From NCBI GenBank assembly GCA_000499405.2, contig HG738137.1, positions 5,952,001-6,016,000 on the forward strand: DNA of 64,000 bases, read 5' to 3'. Positions 37,601 through 49,106 of this stretch are shown in pieces. The position numbers were made by a program, and so were the translations under genes. Source of the DNA: Onchocerca volvulus. Its lineage: Eukaryota; Nematoda; Chromadorea; Rhabditida; Onchocercidae. The notes under the pieces are model-generated. The model was given only the letters and a program-made list of their open reading frames with translations, made no database searches and was not told the DNA's origin. The first letter of the stretch is position 1, and each line of letters starts with the position of its first letter.

Positions 37601-39210
37601 CTATCTTTTCTCAATTTAGACATACCAAAATTTTTATGAGTAAAAATCATCTTTGAGCATATTTCCAAACAATTTAATTTTATTGAAGTTTAGTAGGAGA
37701 GAAATTCGTAGCTATCATTCTCACTTTTTAACAATTTGGAAATATGACGGTCTCAGTCTTTCAATAAATTCTATAATCATCGATATCGCGGCTACTCGTT
37801 ACATTATAAAAATATGCAATGTAATTTAGATATGCATCGAGTACGATTTACGTGATAGAAACTTCTTGGAGTATTTACTCAAGAAATTGTAAGTACCATC
37901 TTATTACGGTACCAGTAAGACAGAATGCTACCAAAATTAGTATCAGGTTGGAAAGAGTATGATAAAGCTGTGGATGGCATGTTGGTATATATAAGCGAAA
38001 AATTAATTGCTATTTTGAGTGATTGCTGAACATCTACCATAACTTGTTATTATCTTCCACATTCATCACCTCTTCTCCATTCTTGTTCCGCCGATGGCTT
38101 TATTCCACCGTTTCTTCTTGCTCTTGACCTGGTGATCCTGTACTATCTTTTACTTATTTTAACTAACCTCTATAATATCAACCTTTTAACCAAAATGATT
38201 GCTAGGAGAGGCGAAAATGCTTCCCAATTTGCATAGAAATTGATGAATTTTTGAATATTTTAGCTACTGATAGATATATCCAAATCAAAGACAAGTGGTT
38301 GTGATAGGTAGTAAATTATTGTCACACAATTTAAAAGAAACTGTGATGTTACCAAAATGCTGGAAACAAATACGGTCTCCATAGGAACATGATGATGATT
38401 TAAGCAACCATCTCAGTTGATTCTTACAATAGAAACTAACTCACTTTGCATATCCACTTTCATCATTACTTTACTAATTATTATGCCAATTGTCGCTGAC
38501 CTCATTGTTCTATTTTCCGTTAGTATTTGAATTTTACTAGTCAAAATTTGCTAAAACACTTTAAAATAAGCTAAATAAGAAGATTCACCCAATCTTTCGA
38601 CTTCCTGACAGTTTGGACATTCGCAGTTGGATCGAGTAGGTAATTTACCTCCACCTGCATGTGTTGTTGAACTGTTTGAAATCTTTGATAATGGATTACC
38701 AGTAGAACTAGAATTTGGATTAGATATTGATGCCATTTGACCGGCAGCCGATACTGTAGCTGATACAGTAGCAGCGGATAGTAATCCTTGGAACTGTGGG
38801 CCCAAGTAAGGAGAATAAGTTGCCGTAGCAGTATCAGTACTTACTGCTGGCGAATATGGTAGTGGAGGCCAGGTTCCAGTTGGTTCTGTCGTCCACCATG
38901 GGGCCGTTGCGGCTGCGGACCATGAATAGGGTGGATAAACTGCAGCTGTAGCATTTGTATACGGCATCGTATCTACGAGAGTGTTTGCTGCGGCCACTGT
39001 CGTCGCAGCTACTGCATCGGTATTTCTTGAATCTTTTTTAGATAATTTTCCTTCCACTGATGCAACGATGCGACTTTCTGAAGCTAGTCGATTGTATTGC
39101 TCCATTAACTTACCCAGCGGGCTTTGTTCACAATTTGATAACATCAAACTTCCAGCAGCAGCAGCAGCGGCAAGCGGTACGATAGGTTTCAGGTCACTTT
39201 GAGGATCCAT
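34688..39210 (-). CDS. Sp-family zinc-finger transcription factor, partial
   Basis: Two minus-strand exons join in phase across a 3.8 kb intron. Exon 38589-39210 gives 207 codons from an ATG: a run of alanines, an Sp-box-like [13 protein letters not shown], an Ala/Thr/Pro/Tyr-rich activation-type region, and near the end the buttonhead box CECPNC. Exon 34688-34815 encodes the first C2H2 finger, [20 protein letters not shown] followed by RWHSGERPF. Box plus finger spacing is typical of Sp1-Sp9/SPTF proteins, nuclear factors binding GC or GT boxes. The exon ends at a clean donor (TTC/GTAAGT) exactly where Sp genes continue into finger 2, but fingers 2 and 3 (expected CGKRF...RSDEL and RSDHL) were not found downstream in this window. 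Reading through the donor adds about 40 residues and a stop, which would give a one-finger protein. Confidence 0.8.
34816..38588. other. Long intron of the Sp-family gene
   Basis: The 3.8 kb is AT-rich and has no splice-supported exon on either strand. It contains a TATA-like GTATAAAAAG near 35796 and a 20-base T run at about 37393-37412. A weak 16-bp imperfect inverted pair (TTCGAAGCGGAACGCG near 35818 and TGCGCTCCGCTTCGGA near 35999) is also present. Confidence 0.5.
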
Positions 39211-39787
39211 ATTGTTTTGGAAGATAATTTACAAGTTTGTTCACCGATTCTGCACTTCACTTCACGAAGATGATAACGAAAATAGCAATATGATCAATGG
39301 ATTAAAACAAATTGCATCGTATTATTTATTCAGCGATTATCCTTGGAATTCAGATGGAATGATTTTACAAGCTCTATTTATTAAACTCTCTGGTGGAATT
39401 TCTGCTCTGTTCCTGAAAATAAATTATCTCATCTCAGGAGATATCAAGAAATGTTACAAATATGAATATATTGAAACAAATATATCGATTCATGATAATA
39501 CAAAAATGTCAATACTACTCATATGCATTATTCAGTATCGTAAGAAACTTTAAAGTATGGTTAACATGCAACGTTTTGGAAGCATGTAGTAAAATGATAT
39601 CAGTAAATAGTTGTCGGTAAAGCTTAAACAACATGGTAATAAAATAAGCATTGCCTGAAATAAAATTGATAATTTTTATTTTATGCGAAACATTTTGTCT
39701 AATCTCTCGGAAATTATTCCAATAATCAACCACGCAAGTTTCTATTGGATTGAAATTATTGCGGAAACGTTCATTGTGAGTAAAAGC

Positions 39788-39829
39788 GATGATGATGATG
39801 ATAATGATAATGACGATGATGATAATGAG
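39788..39829. repeat. (GAT)n / GATAAT microsatellite
   Basis: GATGATGATGATGATAATGATAATGACGATGATGATAATGAG-type array of about 42 bp. It explains the isoleucine run in the overlapping minus-strand open frame. Confidence 0.9.
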
Positions 39830-40488
39830 AAAGGAGTTGAAATTGATGCATTTCTGCAGTGATCGGTCGGGAAAGAAAAATGTCAAATTCAGGAGATAAT
39901 GCTGAGACCCCGCCTTGCTCACCTCTAATAATACTATTATTTTCTCCATCTTGGATGGCTGGCTATTGATGATTGCTCAACCTGACGAGAACAATTTGGC
40001 CTCGTTAACAACCTCCCCTCCTCCTCCTCTACCTCCTCTCTGTCAACCACTGGGGATACGGTAGCTGTCCCATCAACTCATCATTTATTCTCTCTCATTT
40101 TGTACCTTTTTTTTGCTACATTGTTTCTTATCTGAGCACAAAAATTGCTCGAAATGTCATTCAAGTATCCAGTGAAGACGAGAATGGATCAAGTCCATTG
40201 ACAGATCAGATTCGTGTCAACTCGTTTTCGTAAACGGTTAATTAAATGCAGAAAGAATGGATTTGTATTCTGTTCCCTCTGGTCATCGGAGAGTTTGGCA
40301 AGTACAAAATCTCATCTCTCCTATTCGTTTTGTTATATTAATCTCGTAGTCCAAAAATATTTCTTTTATTAATTTTAACATGATTTACTTCACAATGTTT
40401 ACTTACTTCTTTCTTTATAGTTATCTTTCAAAAAAAAAAAAAAAAAGAAATTTTTTTTGAAAAAAAATTCGAATTCACTGCTTAGGTA

Positions 40489-40532
40489 TTTTAGAATTTA
40501 GATATAGATGTTTTAGAATTTAGATATGAAGT
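40489..40532. repeat. Two tandem copies of a 22-bp unit
   Basis: TTTTAGAATTTAGATATAGATG at 40489-40510 is repeated with small changes at 40511-40532. It is noncoding. Confidence 0.75.
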
Positions 40533-43500
40533 CTGAATCTGAAATTTGAAATGCAGCACGTTTGAAACATGAAATTGAAATGGTTCATTAAATTCATAAA
40601 TGAAGCATATTAGAATTTCGTTTTTTTTTTTTTTTTTCTTTCAAAAAACGCAAATTATACCATAACTCTCAAATTTCATGCATTTTGGAATTCATGCGGT
40701 ATTAAAATTTTCTCATAAATTTGTTCATATAATAGTCTTTAATAATTGGATTATCGTTATCAAGATAAGACTCGTAATTTTATAAATAATTGATATTCAA
40801 ACTTTGATTCGCGCCACTCAGGTTCATTTTCTGAACAAATTTACTTGTTTATTAAATATATTCTATCAACTTCAAAACTAGCTTTCAGCTTCATAAATAG
40901 ATATTCATGCTTAAATTGTAAAATCAATTAAGTAAAAGCAAAATTTCAGATATGGATCGAAGTTTGATTACTCACATAAAACACTTTATAGTTTTCCAGA
41001 CACTCATTATTTTGCAAATTTATTTATTAGAATGATATTATTATTGATGAATATTATTTCTATAATAAGCTTATCTGATCCATAGATAATCTTATTTATA
41101 GCCTTATCTTATCACACTATTTTAAGAAAACTATAACATATCAACGCTGCTTAAGAAAAATAATCCGCCGTGATTTTACAACCAGAAATCATACCCTTTA
41201 TAACATTATTACTTTCTTAAACACCAAGCCATTGGTTTCCAAAAAGATAGCCAATGTTTCTATTAAATTCAGAAATTTTAATACCAATCTTCTTTTGTTA
41301 TAGCCTGGAAATAGTTCTATTTTGAATTTTATATTATTATATATTCATTCATCGCCATGTGTTATTGCATGAAATAGTAAGCGGAAGTTTAGATCGAACT
41401 TCAAAAGCACTAACCGCCACTGTGAAAGGTAAAGGAGGCGCATGTTGATACAATCAAGCTCCGTTACAACATTCAAATCGTTGTCGAAAGCCGCCATTTT
41501 GTCTGTTGTTGCTGATGGTTTTGGCTAGGAAAGGTCGGAGAATTTGGACAATATAACGGGAAAATAGTCGTTGTTGCGTAATATCAAAAGCGTTTTTCCC
41601 AATAAATTATAATATCAAATTTTCATGATTGTATATTTTTACGACGTTAAACGGAAATCTGCAATTAGTTTTACGTAATAACTAGCATATTTGAAGAATC
41701 TAGCCTAGAATGATGGACCCAAATTGAAATTTAATTCAAATAAAAATGCAATCTTTCAACAGATTTTTTTTTTTTGATTTTTAAAAAATAAAAAATATTA
41801 AATGGATGTGTCAGTACATCAATATTTCTTCTATGCCTAGTGTCACTTCAGTGTCAAAGGTTATTGCTCAACAAGTGAGAAAAAAAACACTGAATAAGCA
41901 ATGGTTTCTATTTTTGCATTAATGCACAAATACTTCCTGCTTGTTTGCCAGGAAAAGTGTCGCTATAATTTCAGTCGCTAATCATCGAATAGAATTTTGG
42001 TCTTTCGTGAAAGTTTTTTCTTAATTTCATGTATGAGTACCTTATTATCATTATAATTACGTCTGTCGTTTCAATTTTCAACAAAGTTCGAAAAATTTCA
42101 AATTATTCTTAACCTAATTTTTATTTGCAAAGAAAGTAGCACTTGTTTATTGTTCACTACTACCAGAGAAGAGGATTACCGTAACTAGAAAACAAAATGA
42201 TAGTATGGCAGTGTTTTGCATATACTGTGGTACCACCAGGATTTATTGTGCCCAATTTAAGAGTAAAGTAGTAGCACCTGGTGAGGATATTCCTCTCACT
42301 TTTTTTGCATTCCTTGCTGCTCCAGGAGCCCGATCCGATCCACATCAATGTTCGTACCCTGTTATTTTCCACTTCATTGCATCCCTCTTGCGTTAAGTGA
42401 TTAATTGGCTTCATCTTCCTTCCCAATCTCTTGCCTTCGATTTTTTATTAGAAAAAAAAACTCATATGTGTCTATTCTTCATTTTTCTTCTTTTTCCCTC
42501 CAAAAAATGAATTTTTTTTCGGAAATTCAAAGTAATTAGTAAATTACCGATTGGAATGATTAATCGAACAGAATGATATCTTTATCTTTATTCGTTTTCT
42601 TTTTGCACAACATAAGTAGCCACTGGTTATTGTGAGAGGAAAGGTAAACCCCCCGCTGAGTGGATACATACTTGCACTTGACGGTAATACAATAATGAGA
42701 AAAAAACAGCAGTCAATCCAATTAGTTCATTTTCTTTTTGTTCATTGTATCATTGAATCGATGAATTCTTCACAACAGCTGTCTCGGCAAACGATCTACT
42801 GAAAGCAATTATCACACTTAAAAAATGCTACTTGTCGTAGAGAATGGATGACACGTTCGTCAATATCTCTTTTTCAATTGCAATAAATTAAGTAGAAATT
42901 TAGATTAATTATGAGTGATTCTTTCCTTTTATGTTAATAATTTTCTCACAGGGCTGGGACTTTTGTGTTACCGAATTTTTTATTTATTCAGCTCAAAATT
43001 AAGAATTGTATAACGGCACATTATAACTGAATAAAAGATTAAATGAAAAGTTTACCGCTGCATAAATTCTCTTATCTCGAGATTTTCCGAAGTTTGGAAA
43101 TTCACTAAAATTTATGGAACGCATATATCAAATACGCTGAATTTATTGTAAACCGTTTAACTAAAAAAAATCTTAGAATTATCGAATTCATCGAAAAGAA
43201 GAAAAAATCCTTGTATATGTCTATGTATCACGAATAAAAATCCACACTTTTTGTATTCTAAGAAATGCTGAAAAATTATTCAAGCTAGAAGTGGAAGTCA
43301 GAATTTTCTGGAGATTTTTGAAATAAATTATTAAGGGCAAGATTTAGAAATGAATATATGTTATACTGAGACAAAGTCAAACAAGTATGATTTTTGCAGA
43401 ACTGTTCAGATATTATGTCACTAGTAATTTATCCAGTTAACAGTAACAATCACTTCATTATTTAATGATGTAATAAACATGACATGACATGATAATAGTG

Positions 43501-45071
43501 CTGCTAATCAATTTCAAGATCATCTCAAAATTTAATAGATATGGTGGGAACAGTGTAATTAATGACTTCGTCACTTGCATCATGTTTGAAAGATAACTCA
43601 TCAATGGAATTTCAGGATTTTACTACCATTAAAAAGATAATTAGCTCAGCATTATAGTAGGAGTGAAGGGAAGATTCAAAATCATTTTCAAGCTTGCAAT
43701 ATCATTATATCTATTTCTAGTTCATACTTCTTATATCAGCTATTGTTATTTGAGCAGTGATGGAACAGTAAAAATAAAGCTCGGAATACTTACTTCATAG
43801 AGTATTCTATGCAAATCTATCTCTATAGGAGATTGTTGCACAATCGATCTCTACTGATGCTTTAATCTGGTCATTAAAGACACATAATTGTAGCATCGTA
43901 TTTCTTTGTCCCATCACTGAATGTTTTTTTTTTTTCTCCAAATCCATTACTATGATTATAGGTCATGTTCATGCACCCTTCTATGAGCAAGGAATTTCGA
44001 TAAAACTTCCAAATAATAGCAAAATCTAAGCATTTCAGCAATTTTAATACTTCTACTTACCATTTTATTACAGTTGCCCAGTTGATATCCATCAGTCTTG
44101 TAACCATGTCAGCTGTGCTTTTAAAATGTATGAAATGAGAAAAAAAAAAACATGTTATATTAAGATGACATTAAGATATGTTCATCTTAAAAATGTTACA
44201 AAAATATTGCATATTTCATACTAAAAGCATATTGCTAAATATTGAAATAGTATGTGACAAATATAGTATCTTATATAAATTAACTTCACTCTATAGGGAC
44301 TAAAACTGGGAAAATTTTCCATATGCTATCATAAATAAATATAACATAATAAATATCTTGATCAACAAGATCAATAATCATATATTACGATATATTAATT
44401 AGCGTTTTATCGAAGTAATGCTTAAAAGTGTTAGAAATAACGATGTATATATAATTGGCAATTACTGATAGCTAACCACCGATAACTTCTACTAATTGCT
44501 CAATTATGTCAGAAGTAGAAAACTTATTAACCAATTGAGAACCAACAAAAGTAAACATATATAATGCACAACTGAAAATGTTTCTAAAAAAAATTTTACA
44601 CTTATAAAATTGGATTAAATTAAACGACATTTAGGGAAAATGGTACAGAATAAATTTCGTTCAAACTGCTGATGCTAAACTCGCTGAACTGCTTAAGAGA
44701 CATGTAATTTCAAAATACGATTACAGAAAAACTCGAGATGTGGATAAATTGAGCTCCTTAGCAAAAAGAGACATAATATTGCAAGATATGCTAATTAACA
44801 AGTCTATACATGACATATGTAACTAAAATAACAATTTCTTAAGCAATTTCATATCACTGAAAATTTTAAAGATCAATGCCTTTCACTTGTAATATTTCGA
44901 ATGAATGGCTCAATAACATCCATTGCTTGCGATAGTTCTGAAACAACATCAATCTACACATATTCGTACCTTACAAAATCAACAAAAGATTCCCACGAGT
45001 TACTAGGTAATTAAATCAATGATGGATTTTATATTTCGTAGCATAAGCTAGACAACTTGAAGCAGAATTTT

Positions 45072-47429
45072 TTAAGCAAGATTCTGGATGGCCAAATCGA
45101 CGCAATTAGAACTGAATGTTAAACAGTAGCTGTTATATGACAGTGTCAAAAAATATTGAAAATTTGAAGTATAGTAGCAATATTCATTAAAACAATTTTT
45201 TAATAGAATTAAAATTACTTTGGTACGATATACGGTATTTACAATGTTCATTTCTTTCAAAAATTTGAAGACACTTCACAACTAAATATCCGTGCTGTGC
45301 GATAATTAAAATCTTAATATGTTTAATCCTATGTAGAAATGTTGACGTTTTCTATATCATTAAAATTTGTTTTTAAAAATAAACAATTTTCGGTTATTAA
45401 TGAAAGAATTAAAAAAATTTTCTGAAAATATTTCCAAGTTACCATGTACTAAATAGTTTAGTTTCGCGTCGCTCAACATTACTGATACATCTTCATGGTT
45501 ATTAGTACGCATATTCATTATATATACCTAAAAGTGCAAAGAAGAGAACTGATCAGTTTCAATTAACAATATCCCCAATATTTGGAATTTATACCAATAT
45601 CCGGAATTAACACTATTATATATTAGGATAAAATAAAATTAAAATCAGTCAAAATATTCTTAAACCAATAATAAAACTAATCAAGAAACATAAGAAATAA
45701 TAAAAGCAGTTAACTAGAAAAAAAAGAATTTAATTTAAACTTCCCATTCAAACAAACAAAAATCTCAGAAAAGAGAATCAGAGGAGGAAAAAAAAAAAAT
45801 TACCTTTCCAGTTCCTTCTTCCTTAGCATCTACCGAAGAAATAGCAAGTGATGATGCTAAATGAATAAAAGATTCAGAATATTTAAATCATCACTTTCAT
45901 TTTAGACAAATTATTTTCACATTTCACAAACGATCATTTTACTAATATGATCACGAGATCCGTTAGATTTTTTGATTCACTAATTAGATCCGTAATCCGG
46001 ATAACTTTTCGTACTTTTCCAGAAGCTCAAATGAGAACATATTAAAACTTTAAGAAGATTCATTCTACACTTCTTAAACAAATTAATCTGCACAAGGAAT
46101 TTAAATAAAACTAACCACGAGGAAAATTTGATAATAAAACACTTTTTAATTCCTCCAAATTCATTGCATAAATCTTCGTCAATTGTTTGCAGTGTTCTGA
46201 AAAAATTTTGCAAGAGTTAAAGACTAGTAAATAATGAACATCACTTTTCAAATGAAACAAGTGAAGTAATGTGAATGCATCAAATACGGGGAATGAAGAA
46301 ATTGAAAAGCTCCAAAGCTCCAAGTAAATTCGTGAAAATGCAGTTTAATTAAAATACTGCGAAATAGCGAATAAGCAAAATTTAGACCCTTAAGAAAAAT
46401 GTAGAAAATCGTGTACCAGCAGGAAGACCTAACTGTTGCATTTCGAGTTCAAGATCTCGAGCTGAACATGCACTTTTCGTGGCTTTTTCCAATATGAATG
46501 TAAGTGCTGCTAACATTCCTTTCAAAGATTCGTCATCTACAGAAAATAACTAGTAGGCTTCATAAAAAAAAGGCATGAAAGAAGTTGAAGATATGTATTT
46601 CGTGGTAATAAGACTATTAGATACAGGTGCAGAAAATTTACATGCGATCTTGCTATCATGAAATGTATGCATATCTGACCTGCGACTTATTAGATTTAAA
46701 CAGTCCTTAACCATCACCCTTTTTAAAAGGCAGAAATACAGAGATAGTTCTACATCTTCCATTATTAATTCAGAAATCTACAAAAAAAAAAAAATCTCGA
46801 AGCAGTATAAAAAAAAAAAAAGTGATACTAAGAGTATCCATAAATGAGAAGTGAAACAATGCGTACATCACATCTTTTCTCTTCTGCCTATCATTTCTCT
46901 CGCCTTTTCCTAAGCATATGAGTATAGATCTTGCTGATGATATTTCACTTATGAAAAAGATAAGCAGCATTTACCAAAAGTTTTATCAGCATTGAGGATT
47001 CTTAGCTGTTCATCATTCCATTCAGTCCTACCACTGATCAGACATTCTATACAGCTCGAACACCAATTTTTGAATTTTAATACAGGCTGAAGGAGTTATT
47101 GTGTATTGTATGATTAACAAATAAATAAAAATTATAATGATGAGAAGACTCTTATTAACGGTGTTCTTGAAACTTGGCATAAATACTGAGCAGTGTCTAT
47201 CATTTTCGGCTTATTTTCATTCGGAAGAACATCGATCAAAGCATGCTTCAGAGACAAACAGAAATCAATGATCCTTTTTTCTTATCCAAACTTCTTTTGC
47301 TCCTTTACAACACTTCTTAGCAATAAATCTTAGGAGAAACTGAGAATAAAAGCTTACAAGTTTGGATAAAGAAGTCATCTCGGCCAGGATCCAATCTGGA
47401 CAATCCAAGCCACCAACAAAATGAAACTT
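45072..47429 (-). CDS. COMMD4: COMMD4 (COMM domain protein)
   Basis: Minus-strand exons, in order: 47358-47429 (KFHFVGGLDCPDWILAEMTS...), 46975-47086 (...WNDEQLRILNADKTF), 46417-46536 (DESLKGMLAALTFILEKATK... to ELEMQQLGLPA), 46116-46196 (EHCKQLTKIYAMNLEELKSV), tentative 45981-46025, 45804-45856 (SSLAISSVDAKEEGTGK), 45443-45527 (VYIMNMRTNNHEDVSVMLSD) and tentative 45072-45111 (SNCVDLAIQNLA, stop). Phases agree for all but the last junction. Total is about 200 aa, matching COMMD4, whose family signature (LDCPDW, QQLGLP, a C-terminal COMM domain) is plain. COMMD proteins form heteromers with CCDC22/CCDC93 in the Commander complex for endosomal recycling and also touch cullin and NF-kB regulation. 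The initiator ATG is not contiguous with KFHF and must come from a tiny upstream exon. The final junction misses by one base. Confidence 0.85.
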
Positions 47430-47495
47430 CTGAAAAGATAAAAACGCAATTTTTGGAAGAAGCCATACCAGTAGGAAAGATCAATATGGAATCAT

Positions 47496-47569
47496 CATTG
47501 TGATTTGTCATTAACTATTATTGCAGGTGAGTCATTGTGATTTGTCATTAACTATTATTGTAGGTGAGT
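47496..47569. repeat. 37-bp tandem duplication
   Basis: 47496-47532 and 47533-47569 are adjacent copies differing at one base (ATTGCAGGTGAGT versus ATTGTAGGTGAGT). The near identity indicates a recent event. It lies just upstream of the first recognised COMMD4 exon. Confidence 0.9.
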
Positions 47570-49031
47570 AAAAAAAAAAAATGAAAGCTTAAACCAGTTC
47601 AGTTCGGTAGGAACCTAGGTTACAGAGAAATATATAATATGACGTGTACAATATCAGGCAGCAAAAAAAAAAGAGAAGAATATTAAAGCACAATTTATCA
47701 AATTTCAATTCGAAAATTTTCAGAAATTCGGCGAACATATAACAGATCCTTATCCTCAAATATATTTTTTTTTAAAAGCATTACTTCAATTCAAGACCAC
47801 TGAAATTTTATAAATTTTGAACTGAAAAATGTATGAAATTCGCATACCATTATTTTATTTCAAAATTGAAATCAATCAGTTCGATATAATTCAGTGGAGT
47901 TATTTGTGCTTTCTCCAACGCAATTCCTCAAAGTTTGAATTTTTTTTTTTATATGGCCGACAAATACATAAATATGCTCCATTTAGTCATTCATAATTGA
48001 ATAAGATTGGATGGAATTCGGTTGTTTCTTATCGTAATGTTGCTAATAAATAATCGACGTTCAATCTGAAAGGTTTCATTCTTGCAATTATTTTCAATCG
48101 GAAAAATTGAAATTTTGTTCGTAAAAGAAAGGAAGAAACGCAATTATGGAGTGATACCACTGTTGCTAAAACATCCAATGTTATTTGAAAAGTAAAACAA
48201 CCTTACTTTTCAATGAATTAAACACAACTTGAATAACTCTTCGCATGGACGGAGAACCATCTGACACTCATTAATGAATCAAACGAAGTTTCATAAGTAA
48301 CGCAAAGATATGGATATTTTCAGCACTTCGCCCTATTATCTGTCCCAATTCCCATCTTTTCTCCCTGACCCCAGAATAACGGCTCGGAGAAAGTAAAAGT
48401 CAACAATGAACCCTCTATCCGCTTGAGTGATCTGACGATTTTCACTGCGACCCAGCAATTGTAGCTCACTCAGAGCAGATCTGTATATCATAACAAGATG
48501 GATTGAGGATAGGAGATAGTGGATTTTGTAAAATAGCACTGGAAGTATGATGACAATGCCTAGGAGAGAAGAGAGTATGCAGAGATGGAGGGTAGCGAGA
48601 AGTTAAAAAGATTGGGATGGAATATGTGCAGGAAGGATGTGACGGGAGGTGTGCGGTGCATTGTGCAGTAGGAGGTCAGGCCGGTGCAGAGTGCGTGCAG
48701 GAGGTGATTGATCTCACTGTATTGACGCAAGAAGAATTGATCTATTTTTGGATAGCATTAGACTTGCTGGGAGGTCAGGCGGCATATGCATAGGTCAAAT
48801 TTATATGTTGATGTGACCTTTTCATCAGTCTTCACTTCACTATTGAAATGTAGGAGTGTTCGAAGTTGTAGTTGTCGCATATTTTCGTTATTGTCGTTTT
48901 GCACTTTCTGCCCATGCACATTGAGATTTGCTTTCATTCGAGGAATTCTGCGGTCTTTAATTGATGCTAAAAAGATATTTGCTTTTTTGAAATACGTAAA
49001 CCGAATGAGATGCACTGTCAATATTTCAAAT

Positions 49032-49041
49032 TATTTTTTAG
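49032..49041 (+). promoter_or_regulatory. Likely trans-splice acceptor of SMG-2
   Basis: ATTTTTTAG ends at 49041, 15 nt before the SMG-2 ATG. It matches the worm acceptor consensus and would give a very short 5' UTR after spliced-leader addition. If used, an out-of-frame ATG at 49050 becomes the first ATG of the mRNA. Confidence 0.5.
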
Positions 49042-49049
49042 GCATTTTT

Positions 49050-49106
49050 ATGCAAAATGGTGGATTCCCTGGAAGACGAATACGGCACACCATCTTTATC
49101 ACTTAA
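49050..49106 (+). CDS. Upstream ORF overlapping the SMG-2 start
   Basis: ATG at 49050-49052 lies 7 nt before the SMG-2 ATG (49057) in a different frame. It encodes 18 residues ([18 protein letters not shown]) and stops at 49104-49106, inside SMG-2 exon 1. Its context (TTTTTATGC) is weak, while the main start has AAAATGG, so leaky scanning is expected. Whether it is translated is unknown. Confidence 0.5.
   Translation: MQNGGFPGRRIRHTIFIT

Larger units (their letters stand above)
39211..45071. other. Gene-poor region upstream of the Sp gene
   Basis: About 5.9 kb. It probably holds the Sp-gene promoter and 5' UTR. A CT-rich patch lies near 40010-40060. A GC-richer patch around 41390-41550 contains GCCGCCATTTTG, a YY1-like motif; on the minus strand its ATGGCGGC opens a 50-codon frame (MAAFDNDLNVVTELDCINMR at its start) that could be an untested first exon. 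Long T and A runs occur at about 40430-40460 and 40621-40637. A minus frame at 39515-39949 is open largely because it crosses a GAT microsatellite. No gene is assigned. Confidence 0.45.
47430..49056. other. Divergent upstream region of COMMD4 and SMG-2
   Basis: About 1.6 kb between divergent genes. It holds the 37-bp tandem duplication (47496-47569), probably the missing COMMD4 start exon, and a conspicuous G/purine-rich, less AT-rich block at about 48340-48790, where the words GGAGGTCAGGC recur (about 48673 and 48770). This block may be a shared promoter. No gene was recognised in it. Confidence 0.45.

Noticed and set aside
39515..39949. 144-codon minus-strand open frame
   Set aside because: Its length is due to a GAT microsatellite read as an Ile run; no domain, no splice support except a chance donor after MEKIIVLLE.
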